Counted from the stretch's first letter, positions 18,664 to 27,562 are shown. The stretch is DNA of 64,000 bases from an uncultured Actinomycetes bacterium (GCA_903825305.1 CAIKAC010000013.1:124001-188000); one strand, 5' to 3'. Numbers and translations are program-made. Notes: generated from the letters alone by a model not told the origin.

Positions 18664-19194
18664 ATGCGGGTGATCAGTGGCCAATCCAAAGGACGATCGC
18701 TCAAAGCATCGATTCCGAGCAGCATTCGACCAACGACTGATCGAGTCAAAGAAGCCATCTTCGACATTCTCGGCTCGCTCGGGGGAGTGGACGACCTCGT
18801 GGTAGTTGACCTGTTTTGTGGATCCGGTGCGCTTGGCATCGAGGCGCTGAGCAGAGGCGCCCGAAGCGTGTTGTTTGTAGATGAGGACCCAGCAGCCATC
18901 GCAGCCAGTAGGGAGAACCTGATTGGCGTGGGGCTCGAAGCCGCGGATGCGAGTTTTAAGCGCGCTGCCATTCCACCCTTTGTGCCACCCGAGGCCGATC
19001 TCATTTTCATGGATCCCCCCTATGCCATGACTGATCTCACCCCCATCATCGAATCCATCCATGCTGAATTGGTGGTCATCGAGTCGGGAGTGGAACCGGT
19101 GGCCCCAGCGGGGTGGGAGTTCCTGAGACACAAGCGCTACGGAACTACGCTCGTAAGTGTGTTGAGTCCCACCGCAGAATCGAGTGCCTCGTGA
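18664..19194 (+). CDS. rsmD: 16S rRNA (guanine-966-N2) methyltransferase RsmD
   Basis: A 176-residue Rossmann-fold SAM methyltransferase. It opens MRVISGQSKGRSL with RPTTDRVKEAIFDIL, the SAM motif is VVDLFCGSGALGIEAL, and the catalytic N6/N2 motif is IFMDPPYAM. Its stop overlaps the coaD GTG, the conserved rsmD-coaD pair. Confidence 0.95.
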   Translation: MRVISGQSKGRSLKASIPSSIRPTTDRVKEAIFDILGSLGGVDDLVVVDLFCGSGALGIEALSRGARSVLFVDEDPAAIAASRENLIGVGLEAADASFKRAAIPPFVPPEADLIFMDPPYAMTDLTPIIESIHAELVVIESGVEPVAPAGWEFLRHKRYGTTLVSVLSPTAESSAS

Positions 19195-19682
19195 GTACCG
19201 TTGCATTGGTCCCAGGATCCTTTGATCCCTTTCACAACGGCCACCTTGAGGTCGTAGAGCGAGCCGCCAAACTCTTTGATGAAGTGGTGGTCGCAGCGTT
19301 GCGCAATCCTCAGAAATCCACGCAACTCTTTGACCTTGAAGAGCGCCAAGAGATGATTGCCGAGTCTTTGGCCCACTTGCCCACGGTGCGCATCGTGTCA
19401 GTGTCGACCTTGTTAGTCAACGTTGCCAAGGACGTCAACGCCAGTGCCATTGTGAAGGGACTGCGTGTGGTCACCGACTTTGAATCTGAGCTGCAAATGG
19501 CCCAGATGAACCGCCAGCTCTCTGGGGTTGAAACCCTTTTTATCCCTACATCGTCTACGTTTTCTTTCGTGGCATCGCGCCTCCTTCGAGAGGTATCGCG
19601 CTACCACGGTGACGTCTCGGCCTTTGTGCCCCCGGCAGTAAATCGCCGTTTGATCGAAAAGTTTGGAGCACCCAACCCATGA
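19191..19682 (+). CDS. coaD: Phosphopantetheine adenylyltransferase
   Basis: A 163-residue enzyme of coenzyme A synthesis that adenylates 4'-phosphopantetheine. The nucleotidyltransferase motif is GSFDPFHNGHLEVV, and the C-terminal active-site region contains STFSFVASRLLREV (family consensus S-SS-(V/L)(K/R)). The GTG at 19191 overlaps the rsmD stop and gives the normal N-terminus VSTVALVPGSFD. It overlaps the next gene by 4 bases. Confidence 0.96.
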   Translation: MSTVALVPGSFDPFHNGHLEVVERAAKLFDEVVVAALRNPQKSTQLFDLEERQEMIAESLAHLPTVRIVSVSTLLVNVAKDVNASAIVKGLRVVTDFESELQMAQMNRQLSGVETLFIPTSSTFSFVASRLLREVSRYHGDVSAFVPPAVNRRLIEKFGAPNP

Positions 19683-20266
19683 GTTATGACGGTTACGACG
19701 ACGGTGCCGAACTCTTTGATTTCGAAGCACCTGCACCGCAGAGTCGCGACATTGAGTCCTTGCTTCGCGACCTCATCGACATCGTTTCAACGGCGAAGCC
19801 GATGCCCCTTTCGGGCTCAGTCCTGATTTCGCGTGAGGAAGTCCTCGATGTCCTTGATGAGATTGTGAACACCTTGCCTGACGAAATTCGGCAAGCCCGA
19901 TGGCTGTTGCGCGAGAAAGAATCATTTCTTGAACGTCAGCAACGCGAGGCCGATGCCTTGATGGAACAAGTCAAGCTTCAAGCCGAGCGCATGGTGTCTC
20001 GAACCGAGTTGGTTCGCATGGCCCAAGAAACGGCAGACCACATCGTCGAAGACGCCCGTGAGGCGGCGCGACGCCTGCGCAACGAAGCCGATGACTACTG
20101 TGACCAAAAACTCGCCGGCATGGAAATTGTGCTGAACCGAGTCCTGAAGACCGTTGAGGCGGGGCGAGACAAACTCAAGCCCACGCTTGACCCGGTACAC
20201 ACTCCTGATGTGGAGTTGGGCGACGAAGCAGAAGGTACGGGTTTCTTCGATCAGGACGAGTCCTAG
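19679..20266 (+). CDS. SepIVA/DivIVA-like coiled-coil septation protein
   Basis: A 195-residue protein with an acidic N-terminus, a short globular part (SVLISREEVLDVLDEIVNTL) and a long predicted coiled coil (about residues 78-165: LLREKESFLERQQREADALM, then AQETADHIVEDAREAARRLR). Sequence style and position between coaD and the DUF177 gene match mycobacterial Rv2927c/MSMEG_2416, described as the septation factor SepIVA. It has often been auto-annotated as an ATP-synthase b-like subunit, which the context does not support. It probably acts at the inner membrane or division site. Orthology is inferred. Confidence 0.7.
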   Translation: MSYDGYDDGAELFDFEAPAPQSRDIESLLRDLIDIVSTAKPMPLSGSVLISREEVLDVLDEIVNTLPDEIRQARWLLREKESFLERQQREADALMEQVKLQAERMVSRTELVRMAQETADHIVEDAREAARRLRNEADDYCDQKLAGMEIVLNRVLKTVEAGRDKLKPTLDPVHTPDVELGDEAEGTGFFDQDES

Positions 20267-20268
20267 TC

Positions 20269-20802
20269 GTGGCCTTGGCGACCTTTGCCATCGGGGTCGC
20301 GGCGCTGCGCCGCCAGGTGGGTGCCACCCAAAGTTTCGCGATCACGGGCATCTTTGACCCCGACAACCTGTATGGAGCAGTGACGCCAGGGGAATCCTCG
20401 GTGGCCCCCGGAGCTGATGCCACCATTGCTGGGCAACTCGAATCCATCCCGAAGGGCATCGTGGTTACCGGCTTGGTGAGCGCGCCATGGGTAGGCGAAT
20501 GTAGGCGCTGTGCGATTGAGCTTGGCGGATTGCTCGAAGTGGCGGTTCGGGAGCGATTCGTCGAGGGAGCCACCGATGAGGACGAGGCCTATCCCCTCGA
20601 GGGCGAAATCCTTGATCTCTTTGACTTGGTACGAGACAGCTTGGTCTTGGAACTACCCATAGCGCCCCTCTGCCGAGAGGACTGCAAAGGCCTCTGTGTG
20701 ACCTGTGGGGCGGACCGCAATGAAGGTGAATGTGGGTGCGAATCGCCGATCGACCCAAGATGGGCTAGTCTAGAAACCCTGCGTTCGCCAGAAGAGGCGT
20801 AA
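20269..20802 (+). CDS. DUF177 (YceD-family) protein
   Basis: A 177-residue protein with the DUF177 pattern: an early segment SFAITGIFDP, VTGLVSAPWVGECRRC, a D/E-rich middle DLFDLVRDSLVLELPIAPLC and a cysteine cluster CREDCKGLCVTCG with a further ECGCE. The family always sits before rpmF, as here, and in plants and bacteria is linked to 23S rRNA accumulation and ribosome assembly. The cysteines may bind zinc. The start is GTG 20269, two bases after the preceding stop. Confidence 0.85.
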   Translation: MALATFAIGVAALRRQVGATQSFAITGIFDPDNLYGAVTPGESSVAPGADATIAGQLESIPKGIVVTGLVSAPWVGECRRCAIELGGLLEVAVRERFVEGATDEDEAYPLEGEILDLFDLVRDSLVLELPIAPLCREDCKGLCVTCGADRNEGECGCESPIDPRWASLETLRSPEEA

Positions 20803-20830
20803 CGCGGCAGCAGTTCGCCCTGTGATGAAC

Positions 20831-20852
20831 CGTGGATCTGGAAGGATCCGCG
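20831..20852 (+). promoter_or_regulatory. Hairpin in the rpmF leader
   Basis: CGTGGATC (20831-20838), loop TGGAAG, then GATCCGCG (20845-20852). This gives an 8-bp stem with one G-T pair, ending 21 bases before the rpmF ATG and just ahead of its ribosome site GGAGAAAAAG. It may influence L32 expression. Function is not shown. Confidence 0.35.
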
Positions 20853-20873
20853 ATCAATTCGGAGAAAAAGACC

Positions 20874-21053
20874 ATGGCAGTTCCCAAGCGCAAGACCTCT
20901 AAGGCCAAGACTCGCAGCCGTCGTGCTGCCAACTGGACCTTGAGCGCACCATCTCGTTCGGTGTGCCCGCACTGCCTCACGGCCAAGGTGCCCCACGTGG
21001 TGTGCCCCAACTGTGGGTGGTACAAGGGTCGTCAGGCCATCGAGGTCAACTGA
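20874..21053 (+). CDS. rpmF: 50S ribosomal protein L32
   Basis: 59 residues. It begins MAVPKRKTSKAKTRSRRA and continues with CPHCLTAKVPHVVCPNCGWY. The two CxxC pairs mark the zinc-binding form. The ATG at 20874 follows GGAGAAAAAGACC. It lies between DUF177 and plsX, the conserved order. Confidence 0.97.
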   Translation: MAVPKRKTSKAKTRSRRAANWTLSAPSRSVCPHCLTAKVPHVVCPNCGWYKGRQAIEVN

Positions 21054-21054
21054 G

Positions 21055-22041
21055 TTGACCGATCTGGCGACATTGCCTGTCGCCGTCGATGCCATGGGCG
21101 GCGATTACGCCCCCAGCGAAATCGTCGCCGGAGCGCGACGCGCCAAAGATGAACTCGGCATTGATGTCATTTTGGTGGGACCACCTGATCTCGTCGGTGA
21201 CACCCTCGGCCTTGAGCTCGTGGCCTGCACCGAGGTCATTGCCATGGACGATGAGCCAGGATCGTCGGTACGAACGAAAAAAGACTCATCCTTGGTACGC
21301 GCGGCTGAACTGGTTCGCGATGGCGCCGCCAGTGCCATGGTGTCCGCTGGAAATACTGGCGCGACCATGGGATCTGCACTGTTGCGCATGGGCCGCATCA
21401 AGGGCGTACAGCGTCCCTGCATAGCCACCAAGTTGCCGCGCTTTGGCCGGCACCCCGGGACCTTCGTTGACGCCGGGGCCAACACCGAATGCTCAGCAGC
21501 CATGTTGGTGCAATTCGCCAGAATGGCGTCAGCGTTTTCAACCGCTCGCTATGGCATCGAGAACCCTACGGTGACCTTGCTCTCGAATGGAGAGGAATCC
21601 AAGAAGGGGACGCCACTCGTGAAGGAAACTCACGAGTTATTGGCTGCTTCGGGGCTTAATTTTCTGGGCAACTGTGAAGGCCGCGATTTGCTCGGCAACT
21701 CATCAGACGTTGTCGTCACTGATGGATTCACCGGCAACGTAGCGCTGAAATCCATGGAAGGCACCCTCAAGTTGATGTTTGGTGAGCTGTTCAAGATTTT
21801 TGGCACCAACGAAGAGACCAAGGCTGCCACTGACGTGCTGTTGCCTTACTTGCTACCCGTGGCAGAAGAGTTGGACCCCGATAACGCCGGCGGAGCGATG
21901 TTGCTTGGCCTCGAGGGCGTGTGCATCATCAGCCACGGTTCCTCATCGGCGAAGGCCATCATGAATGCCGTCAAGGTGGGCTACGAAATGGCCGTTGGGG
22001 GCGTGACACAGTCACTTCGAGAAGCCATCGCGAGCGCCTGA
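21055..22041 (+). CDS. plsX: Phosphate acyltransferase PlsX
   Basis: A 328-residue enzyme that makes acyl-phosphate from acyl-ACP for phospholipid synthesis. Motifs are VAVDAMGGDYAP, SMVSAGNTGA (as SAMVSAGNTGATMGSAL), FVDAGANTE, NGEESKKGT, GNCEGRDL and VTDGFTGNVALKS. The start is placed at TTG 21055, immediately after rpmF, giving TDLATLPVAVDAMGG. The open frame runs further upstream inside rpmF and is not used. It pairs with the following acpP. Confidence 0.94.
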   Translation: MTDLATLPVAVDAMGGDYAPSEIVAGARRAKDELGIDVILVGPPDLVGDTLGLELVACTEVIAMDDEPGSSVRTKKDSSLVRAAELVRDGAASAMVSAGNTGATMGSALLRMGRIKGVQRPCIATKLPRFGRHPGTFVDAGANTECSAAMLVQFARMASAFSTARYGIENPTVTLLSNGEESKKGTPLVKETHELLAASGLNFLGNCEGRDLLGNSSDVVVTDGFTGNVALKSMEGTLKLMFGELFKIFGTNEETKAATDVLLPYLLPVAEELDPDNAGGAMLLGLEGVCIISHGSSSAKAIMNAVKVGYEMAVGGVTQSLREAIASA

Positions 22042-22067
22042 TCCGCCATAGGCCCTGACGGAATCGC

Positions 22068-22092
22068 TATGATTCGCCCCATCGGTACCGAT
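22068..22092 (+). promoter_or_regulatory. Possible acpP promoter with palindromic operator
   Basis: A -10-like TATGAT (22068-22073) is followed at the expected transcription start by the perfect 12-bp palindrome ATCGGTACCGAT (22081-22092). A nested repeat CATCGG...CCGATG extends to about 22100. No good -35 is seen. The arrangement suggests a repressor site in front of acpP, but the regulator is unknown. Confidence 0.35.
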
Positions 22093-22116
22093 ACCCCGAT
22101 GTGAGAGGACGCTTCC

Positions 22117-22413
22117 GTGCCTGCAGAAACCCATTCAGAAGGCGCTCCCATGAGCCGCCAAGAGGTCTTTGACCTGATCCGTGAACAATTGGCGGACATT
22201 TTGGAAATTGAACCTGGTTCCATCTCGGAAGGGTCGAGTTTCGCTGATGACCTTGACGCCGACTCCTTGGCCCTCATTGAGTTGGTTGAAGCGCTCGAAG
22301 AGGACCTCGGCGAGCGTTCAGTGGGCTTCCGTATTGACGACGAAGACCTTGAAGACTTGAAGACGGTCCGAGACGCTGTCGATTACGTGTCAGCCAAGCT
22401 CGGGGCGGACTGA
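22117..22413 (+). CDS. acpP: Acyl carrier protein
   Basis: A 98-residue carrier of fatty-acid intermediates. The core is VFDLIREQLADILEIE, FADDLDADSLALIELVEALE (phosphopantetheine Ser in DADSL) and TVRDAVDYVSAKL. It is very acidic. GTG 22117 follows GAGAGGA and is used here. ATG 22150 would give a more usual 87-residue protein and cannot be excluded. It lies between plsX and rnc as in most bacteria. Confidence 0.95.
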   Translation: MPAETHSEGAPMSRQEVFDLIREQLADILEIEPGSISEGSSFADDLDADSLALIELVEALEEDLGERSVGFRIDDEDLEDLKTVRDAVDYVSAKLGAD

Positions 22414-22426
22414 CCTGCTCCTGATC

Positions 22427-23110
22427 GTGGCCGAGACAGCCCAAGAGCTGGCCGAACGCCTTGATCTGCACTTTGCGGATCAAGGCCTGTTGGACCTCGC
22501 CCTGACGCACCCAAGTTTTGCGGTTGAACACGGCGTTGAATCGAACCAACGACTTGAGTTCTTGGGTGATGCCCTGTTGGGACTTGCCATAGCGCAGCAT
22601 CTCTATGAGCGCTGCCCGAGTCACAACGAGGGTCAACTCTCCAAAATTCGCATTGGCGTCGTGAACGAGACCGTGCTCGCCGCTGTGGCAGAGGAGCTCT
22701 CCCTAGGCGCCGCCCTCAAGATGGGAAGAGGCGCCGAAACAGAGGGTTTGGCTCATAAGCCCTCGGTGTTGGCTGATGCCTTTGAGGCCTTACTCGGAGC
22801 GATTTTCCTAGACCAAGGCGTCGCGGCGGCAAGTGCGTTTGCGGCGACACAGCTTGAATCCTGGATTCTGGCGGCAATCGCCGACCCTGGTGGCGAGGAC
22901 GCGAAGTCAAAGCTCAACGAATGGGCGCAAGCCACCACGCATCAGATGCCTCGCTACGAGGTGACCTCCTCAGGTGCGGATCATGACCCGACCTTTGACG
23001 CTGTGGTCTACCTCGGTGATCGGCCGTTAGGCACGGGGCGTGGCCGTTCCAAAAAACTCGCAGAACAAGAAGCGGCAGCAGCCGCATGGAAGGTGGTTGA
23101 GGGTGGCTGA
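22427..23110 (+). CDS. rnc: Ribonuclease III
   Basis: A 227-residue double-strand RNA endonuclease that processes rRNA and structured mRNA. The catalytic signature is NQRLEFLGDALLGLAIA, the second metal motif is LADAFEALLGAIFLDQG, and the C-terminal dsRNA-binding domain (about residues 155-225) ends with GRGRSKKLAEQEAAAAAWK. The start is GTG 22427, 13 bases after acpP. It overlaps the next gene's GTG. Confidence 0.96.
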   Translation: MAETAQELAERLDLHFADQGLLDLALTHPSFAVEHGVESNQRLEFLGDALLGLAIAQHLYERCPSHNEGQLSKIRIGVVNETVLAAVAEELSLGAALKMGRGAETEGLAHKPSVLADAFEALLGAIFLDQGVAAASAFAATQLESWILAAIADPGGEDAKSKLNEWAQATTHQMPRYEVTSSGADHDPTFDAVVYLGDRPLGTGRGRSKKLAEQEAAAAAWKVVEGG

Positions 23111-24008
23111 GCTTCCTGAGATCGAAATTGTAAGACAACAGCTTTCAAAGGAGATTGTCGGCCGCAAAGTTAAGACTGCCGCGATCACCAATTCAAAAAC
23201 CGTGAGCCAAAATAAGACCGCGAAAGCATTCCGTGATTTGCTCGAAGGTCGCATCATCAAAGACGTGATGCGTCTTGGTGGGTCGCTCGTCTGCGGTCTC
23301 GATTCAGGAGACGCTCTGGTGATCACGTTGGGTGAGGCCGGTCAACTTCGGCGCCCCAAGACCACCAAAGAAGCCAAAGAGAAGCACACCACGGCGGTGT
23401 TGTCTTTCACGGTGGGTGGAGAACTGCGCCTTGTGGACCCCAAGGGGGAGGCGCGCATGTTCGTTTCTCACCCACCCGCCGAAGGCTCAACCGTGACGAT
23501 TTCAGGCTCGGCAGCCATTGCTGTTGGCGGCGAAGGTCGCAATACGCGACTACGCGTGCCTGAACTTGCCATGCTGGGATTCGACCCCATGGAAGACGTC
23601 ATGAGCTGGGAGCGATTCGCGATCGTCCTGCGCGCCAAGTCAGTGTCGGTTCGGAGTTTCTTGGTGAACCAAGAAATGGTTTCGGGTGTTGGCGACCTCT
23701 ATGCCGATGAGATCCTCTTTGGTTCTGGCATCAACCCTTCGCGTTTGACTGATTCGCTTTCTACGACCGAAGTTCGTCGGCTCTGGCGTTCTTTGGTGGA
23801 GCTCTTGGCTGAATCCATCAAGCAAGGTGGTGCGAGCATCGAGGGCGAGAACACCTTCCGCGACGTCTTTGGCAAGACCGGTAATTTCGCCCAGTACATC
23901 GAGGTTCATGGCCGAGACGGCGAGTCCTGCCGGCGCTGCCGCCGTGAGATCACCAAGGTGAAATCCGGGACCCATACCATTTACGTCTGCGAGCACTGCC
24001 AGATCTAA
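23103..24008 (+). CDS. mutM: Fpg/MutM-like protein lacking key catalytic residues
   Basis: A 301-residue protein in the usual mutM slot between rnc and smc. The overall Fpg architecture is intact: N-terminal AELPEIEIVRQQL, helix-two-turn-helix VNQEMVSGVGDLYADEILFG, and zinc finger CRRC...CEHC. However, the catalytic proline (MPELPE in Fpg) is Ala2. The Lys of the RR-KYLL motif is Gly in RLGGSLV, HLGMSG reads TLGEAG, DPRRFG reads DPKGEA, and the VGN Asn is Asp. E3 is kept. The GTG at 23103 overlaps rnc, so another start is unlikely. By established Fpg chemistry it should not be a normal glycosylase. It may be a DNA-binding pseudoenzyme. Confidence 0.85.
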   Translation: MAELPEIEIVRQQLSKEIVGRKVKTAAITNSKTVSQNKTAKAFRDLLEGRIIKDVMRLGGSLVCGLDSGDALVITLGEAGQLRRPKTTKEAKEKHTTAVLSFTVGGELRLVDPKGEARMFVSHPPAEGSTVTISGSAAIAVGGEGRNTRLRVPELAMLGFDPMEDVMSWERFAIVLRAKSVSVRSFLVNQEMVSGVGDLYADEILFGSGINPSRLTDSLSTTEVRRLWRSLVELLAESIKQGGASIEGENTFRDVFGKTGNFAQYIEVHGRDGESCRRCRREITKVKSGTHTIYVCEHCQI

Positions 24009-24043
24009 GGCTAGAAATACGGTGCTTGCATTTGTGCACACCG

Positions 24044-24058
24044 AACCCTCGCAGGGTT
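24044..24058 (+). repeat. Small hairpin upstream of smc
   Basis: AACCCT-CGC-AGGGTT is a perfect 6-bp stem in the 65-bp gap between the mutM-like gene and smc, ending 15 bases before the smc ATG. It could affect translation or be a weak terminator. There is no T-tract. Confidence 0.35.
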
Positions 24059-24073
24059 GCTAGGTTCTCCCCG

Positions 24074-27000
24074 ATGTATCTCAAGCGCTTGACCATGAAG
24101 GGCTTCAAGTCCTTTGCCGACCCGACCACCCTTGAATTTGAGCCCGGAGTAACGGTTGTCGTTGGCCCTAACGGGTCAGGAAAATCCAATGTGGTCGATG
24201 CCGTCACCTGGGTGCTTGGCGCACAAGGTCCGCGTTCGATGCGTAGCGCCAAAATGGAAGACGTCATCTTTGCGGGCACCTCCTCGCGCCCCGCGCTGGG
24301 GCGTTCGGAAGTGTCGCTCACGATCGACAATGCTGACGGCAAGCTGCCCGTTGACATGGCGGAAGTGACGATTAGTAGAACGCTGTTTCGTTCTGGAGAT
24401 TCTGAGTACGCCATCAATGGGGCACCCTGTCGCTTGCTTGACATTCAAGAGTTGCTCAGTGATTCGGGCGTCGGCCGCCAGCAGCACATGATTATTGGTC
24501 AGGGCCAACTTGCCAATGTGCTCGATGCACGCCCTGAAGAGCGACGGTCCATCATCGAAGAAGCGGCTGGTGTGCTGAAGCATCGTCGCCGCAAAGAGCG
24601 CGCGGAGCGCCGCTTGGCGGCGACGCAAGAAAATCTGGAGCGACTCGGCGATCTGGTTCGTGAAGTGCGTCGCCAAATGCGCCCCTTGGAGCGCCAAGCT
24701 GCAGCAGCTCGTCAATACGGCACCCTGGCCGAAGAGCGTCACGCATTGCGGCTTCACCTTGCCGGTCAGGACTATGCGAAATACCAAGCACGGCGCGATG
24801 AGATTGCGACTTTGCTTCGCACCTCGGGAACTACCGAGCAAGAGTTGCGCCAGACCTTGGCAGAACTTGACGCCCAAGCCACCGCGACTGCTGCCAATCT
24901 GACCCATGACCAAGCCGAGGATCTCGCCAAATCCGTTGCCGATGTGCAAGGCCTCACCGAGCGAGCCCGTGGCCTTGATGCGGTACTCGAACAACGAGCC
25001 CAGCGCGTCAAGCAAAGTCTCGAAGCCGCGGCCGATGAAGACGTGGTTGCTTCACTTGAAACTGATTCTGCCAAAGTCCGCTCGGAGATTACGGCTGTCG
25101 ATGAGGCCGTTGAGGCACTCAGCCCAGAGCGCTCGAGTTTGCGAGACGCCGAAGGTGCGCTTGAGCGGGCAGAGAGCGAATACGAGGCCACCTGGGGTGG
25201 TGGGGAGGACGAGGACGCCCTAGAAGCGTTGAAGCGCGCCTCAGAGCGAGCCGAGCTGCTCGAACGCGCGGCAAGCGTGCGTGAGGAGCAACTCAGCAAA
25301 GTCATTGAGCGAATTGGTCGCATTGATCAGGCTATTGCTTCGTCTCAAGCGCAACGCAGCGAAGCTGAAGGCGCGCTCGTCGAAGCAACGGAACGAGCAA
25401 CGTCGCTGTCGGAAACGCTCGATGCCGCACAAACCATCGAAGGAGAGACGGCGAGCGCTCTCCAAGCTGCAGAAGAAAATGCTGCCAAAGCTGAAGAGAA
25501 GAGTGCTCGAGCCTCAGCCCGCGCCGAGGCTCTTGGCCGTGCCCTTGATGAGCTCAGCGGCCGCAGCTCTCAAGCAGCATTGAAAGAACTCAAGGGGGTC
25601 GTAGGCTCACTCGTCGAGCTCATGGTGGTTGAGCCGGGCTGGGAGCGTGCCGTAGAAGCCGCTGCAGGTGCAGCGGTGGCAGCAGTGGTCGTTGACTCTC
25701 GCAGTTCCGCTCGAGAAGCGCTCGAGCGACTTCGTCGTGAAGGCGCCAATGGTCTGGTGTTGGCCGCCGGTGGACGGAGCCAAAGCATCGCGGATTTGCC
25801 CGCAGGGGCTGAATCAGTTCGAAGCCACGTTTCGTTGGCAGCTGGTGCGACGAGTGAACTCTCGGGCGTGCTCGATCAGCTCTTTGGCCGAGCTGTCCGC
25901 GTCGGCAATGTTGAATCAGCCATTGATCTGGCTCTCGAGCGACCCGAACTCGTTGTCGTTACCGAGACCGGCGATCGCTTCAGCGCATCGGGGTGGCGGA
26001 TTACTGCGGGAACGGGTGTCGTTACGGCACAAGCGGTGGCAGAAGCCACGGCACTTGCTGCCAAAGCCAGCGAGGAAGCTGAACTTGCACAACGCGCTCG
26101 CGTAGATGCCAGGCAAGCCCACGACGCTGCTGTGGAATCGCTGGCCCAAATTCGGCGCGAGCTTGACCACCTGAGCGCCGATGCACTCGTCATTGAGGCC
26201 CGCGTAGCAACGGCGGTCGCCGCCATCGAGCGGTCGACGGCCGAACGAGCCGAAGCCGCTCAGGGCCAATTGGAGCTTGCCGAGGCACTCGAAACGGAAC
26301 GGGAATCACTGCGCGAAGTGGCGGAGCGCCTGCCAGAACTCGAACAAGCAGCATCGGTGGCCGAAGAACGGGCGCGTTGGGCCGCAGAAGCTGCCGCGAC
26401 CCTCGAAGCACACCGCAACCAAGTTCGATCCATGCGCCAAGAACTTGAAGTTCGCACCGCAGAGCTTGTAGAGCGTCGTCGCACCTTGGCTCAACGGCTT
26501 GAAGAAGTAGAGCGACGATTGGCCGGACACGTCGAAGCGCGCAACCAGGCCGAGGCTCGTCGCTTGCGGCTTGAGGCCAATTTGACCGCCATCGTTCGAC
26601 TCGCTCAGATCACGAAGCGTTGTGGGGCAGAGCTCGAGAACCTCTTGCGCACGAGGCGCACAGCCTATGAAGCTGAAGTGCAATCTATGCGTGCATCGAA
26701 TGAGCGCCTAGAGCAGTTGCGACGTGATCGTGCAGGTGCGGAGACGGCCCTGAATGCCCACCAGGGCCGAAGCCGTGAACTCGAAATCGAATCTGCCGAA
26801 GTTGCGATCCGCCTCGAAGCCACCTTGGAACTCATTCGCAAGGATCTCGAAGTAGATCCCTTGGCCGCCATTGAGGCACCGCTTCCCGAACTACCTGAAG
26901 GGATGAGTGCTGAAGAGCGGGCACTGAGTCTCGAAGCTCAGCTTGATGCGCTCGGGCCGATTAACCCCTTGGCACTCGAGGAGCTCAGTGCCTTGGAAGA

Positions 27001-27562
27001 GCGTTCCGGTGACCTCGAAGCACAAGTCAACGATGTGAGAGAGGCGCGACGTGAACTCCAAGAAGTCGTGCGCACCTTGGACGAAGAAATTATGAACACC
27101 TTTGCGTCGGCGGCGGCCGATGTCAACGAGCACTTCAGCGCGTTGGTGGCACTGTTGTTCCCCGGTGGTCAAGGTCGCATGGTGCTCACTGATCCTGACG
27201 ATTTGCTCAATACCGGGGTTGAGATCGAAGTTCGACCCTTGGGTAAAAACGTCCGTCGCGTCTCGCTGCTCTCAGGTGGAGAGCGCTCCATGGCGGCATT
27301 GGCGTTCCTCTTTGCTGTGTTCCGGTCGAGGCCGTCGCCCTTCTACCTCATGGACGAAGTTGAGGCAGCTCTTGACGACGTGAACCTGCATCGCTTCTTG
27401 GGATTGCTTCAAGAATTCCGCGATGAAGCCCAGCTCATCGTGGTCTCGCACCAGAAGCGAACCATGGAGACGGGAGATGCCCTCTATGGCGTCACCATGG
27501 CGCCTGGTGGATCGAGCCAGGCGGTCTCGCAGAAGGTGCCAAAGGCTGAGGCGTCGGCGTGA
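24074..27562 (+). CDS. smc: Chromosome segregation ATPase SMC
   Basis: A 1162-residue condensin core. The N-terminal ATPase half is MYLKRLTMKGFKSFADPTTL with Walker A GPNGSGKSN (residues 31-38). Two long coiled-coil arms flank the hinge (about residues 500-660, containing LVELMVVEPGWERAVEAAAG). The C-terminal half has signature LLSGGERSMAALAFLFAVF and Walker B FYLMDEVEAALDD. The ATG at 24074 is chosen because it begins the conserved MYLK-L-GFKSF motif. It overlaps ftsY by 4 bases. Partners ScpA/ScpB are not in the window. Confidence 0.97.
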   Translation: MYLKRLTMKGFKSFADPTTLEFEPGVTVVVGPNGSGKSNVVDAVTWVLGAQGPRSMRSAKMEDVIFAGTSSRPALGRSEVSLTIDNADGKLPVDMAEVTISRTLFRSGDSEYAINGAPCRLLDIQELLSDSGVGRQQHMIIGQGQLANVLDARPEERRSIIEEAAGVLKHRRRKERAERRLAATQENLERLGDLVREVRRQMRPLERQAAAARQYGTLAEERHALRLHLAGQDYAKYQARRDEIATLLRTSGTTEQELRQTLAELDAQATATAANLTHDQAEDLAKSVADVQGLTERARGLDAVLEQRAQRVKQSLEAAADEDVVASLETDSAKVRSEITAVDEAVEALSPERSSLRDAEGALERAESEYEATWGGGEDEDALEALKRASERAELLERAASVREEQLSKVIERIGRIDQAIASSQAQRSEAEGALVEATERATSLSETLDAAQTIEGETASALQAAEENAAKAEEKSARASARAEALGRALDELSGRSSQAALKELKGVVGSLVELMVVEPGWERAVEAAAGAAVAAVVVDSRSSAREALERLRREGANGLVLAAGGRSQSIADLPAGAESVRSHVSLAAGATSELSGVLDQLFGRAVRVGNVESAIDLALERPELVVVTETGDRFSASGWRITAGTGVVTAQAVAEATALAAKASEEAELAQRARVDARQAHDAAVESLAQIRRELDHLSADALVIEARVATAVAAIERSTAERAEAAQGQLELAEALETERESLREVAERLPELEQAASVAEERARWAAEAAATLEAHRNQVRSMRQELEVRTAELVERRRTLAQRLEEVERRLAGHVEARNQAEARRLRLEANLTAIVRLAQITKRCGAELENLLRTRRTAYEAEVQSMRASNERLEQLRRDRAGAETALNAHQGRSRELEIESAEVAIRLEATLELIRKDLEVDPLAAIEAPLPELPEGMSAEERALSLEAQLDALGPINPLALEELSALEERSGDLEAQVNDVREARRELQEVVRTLDEEIMNTFASAAADVNEHFSALVALLFPGGQGRMVLTDPDDLLNTGVEIEVRPLGKNVRRVSLLSGGERSMAALAFLFAVFRSRPSPFYLMDEVEAALDDVNLHRFLGLLQEFRDEAQLIVVSHQKRTMETGDALYGVTMAPGGSSQAVSQKVPKAEASA

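Noticed and set aside
19679-20266. ATP synthase b-subunit identity for the coiled-coil gene
   Set aside because: It has no N-terminal membrane helix and no atp genes nearby. The context and coiled coil fit SepIVA/DivIVA-type proteins.
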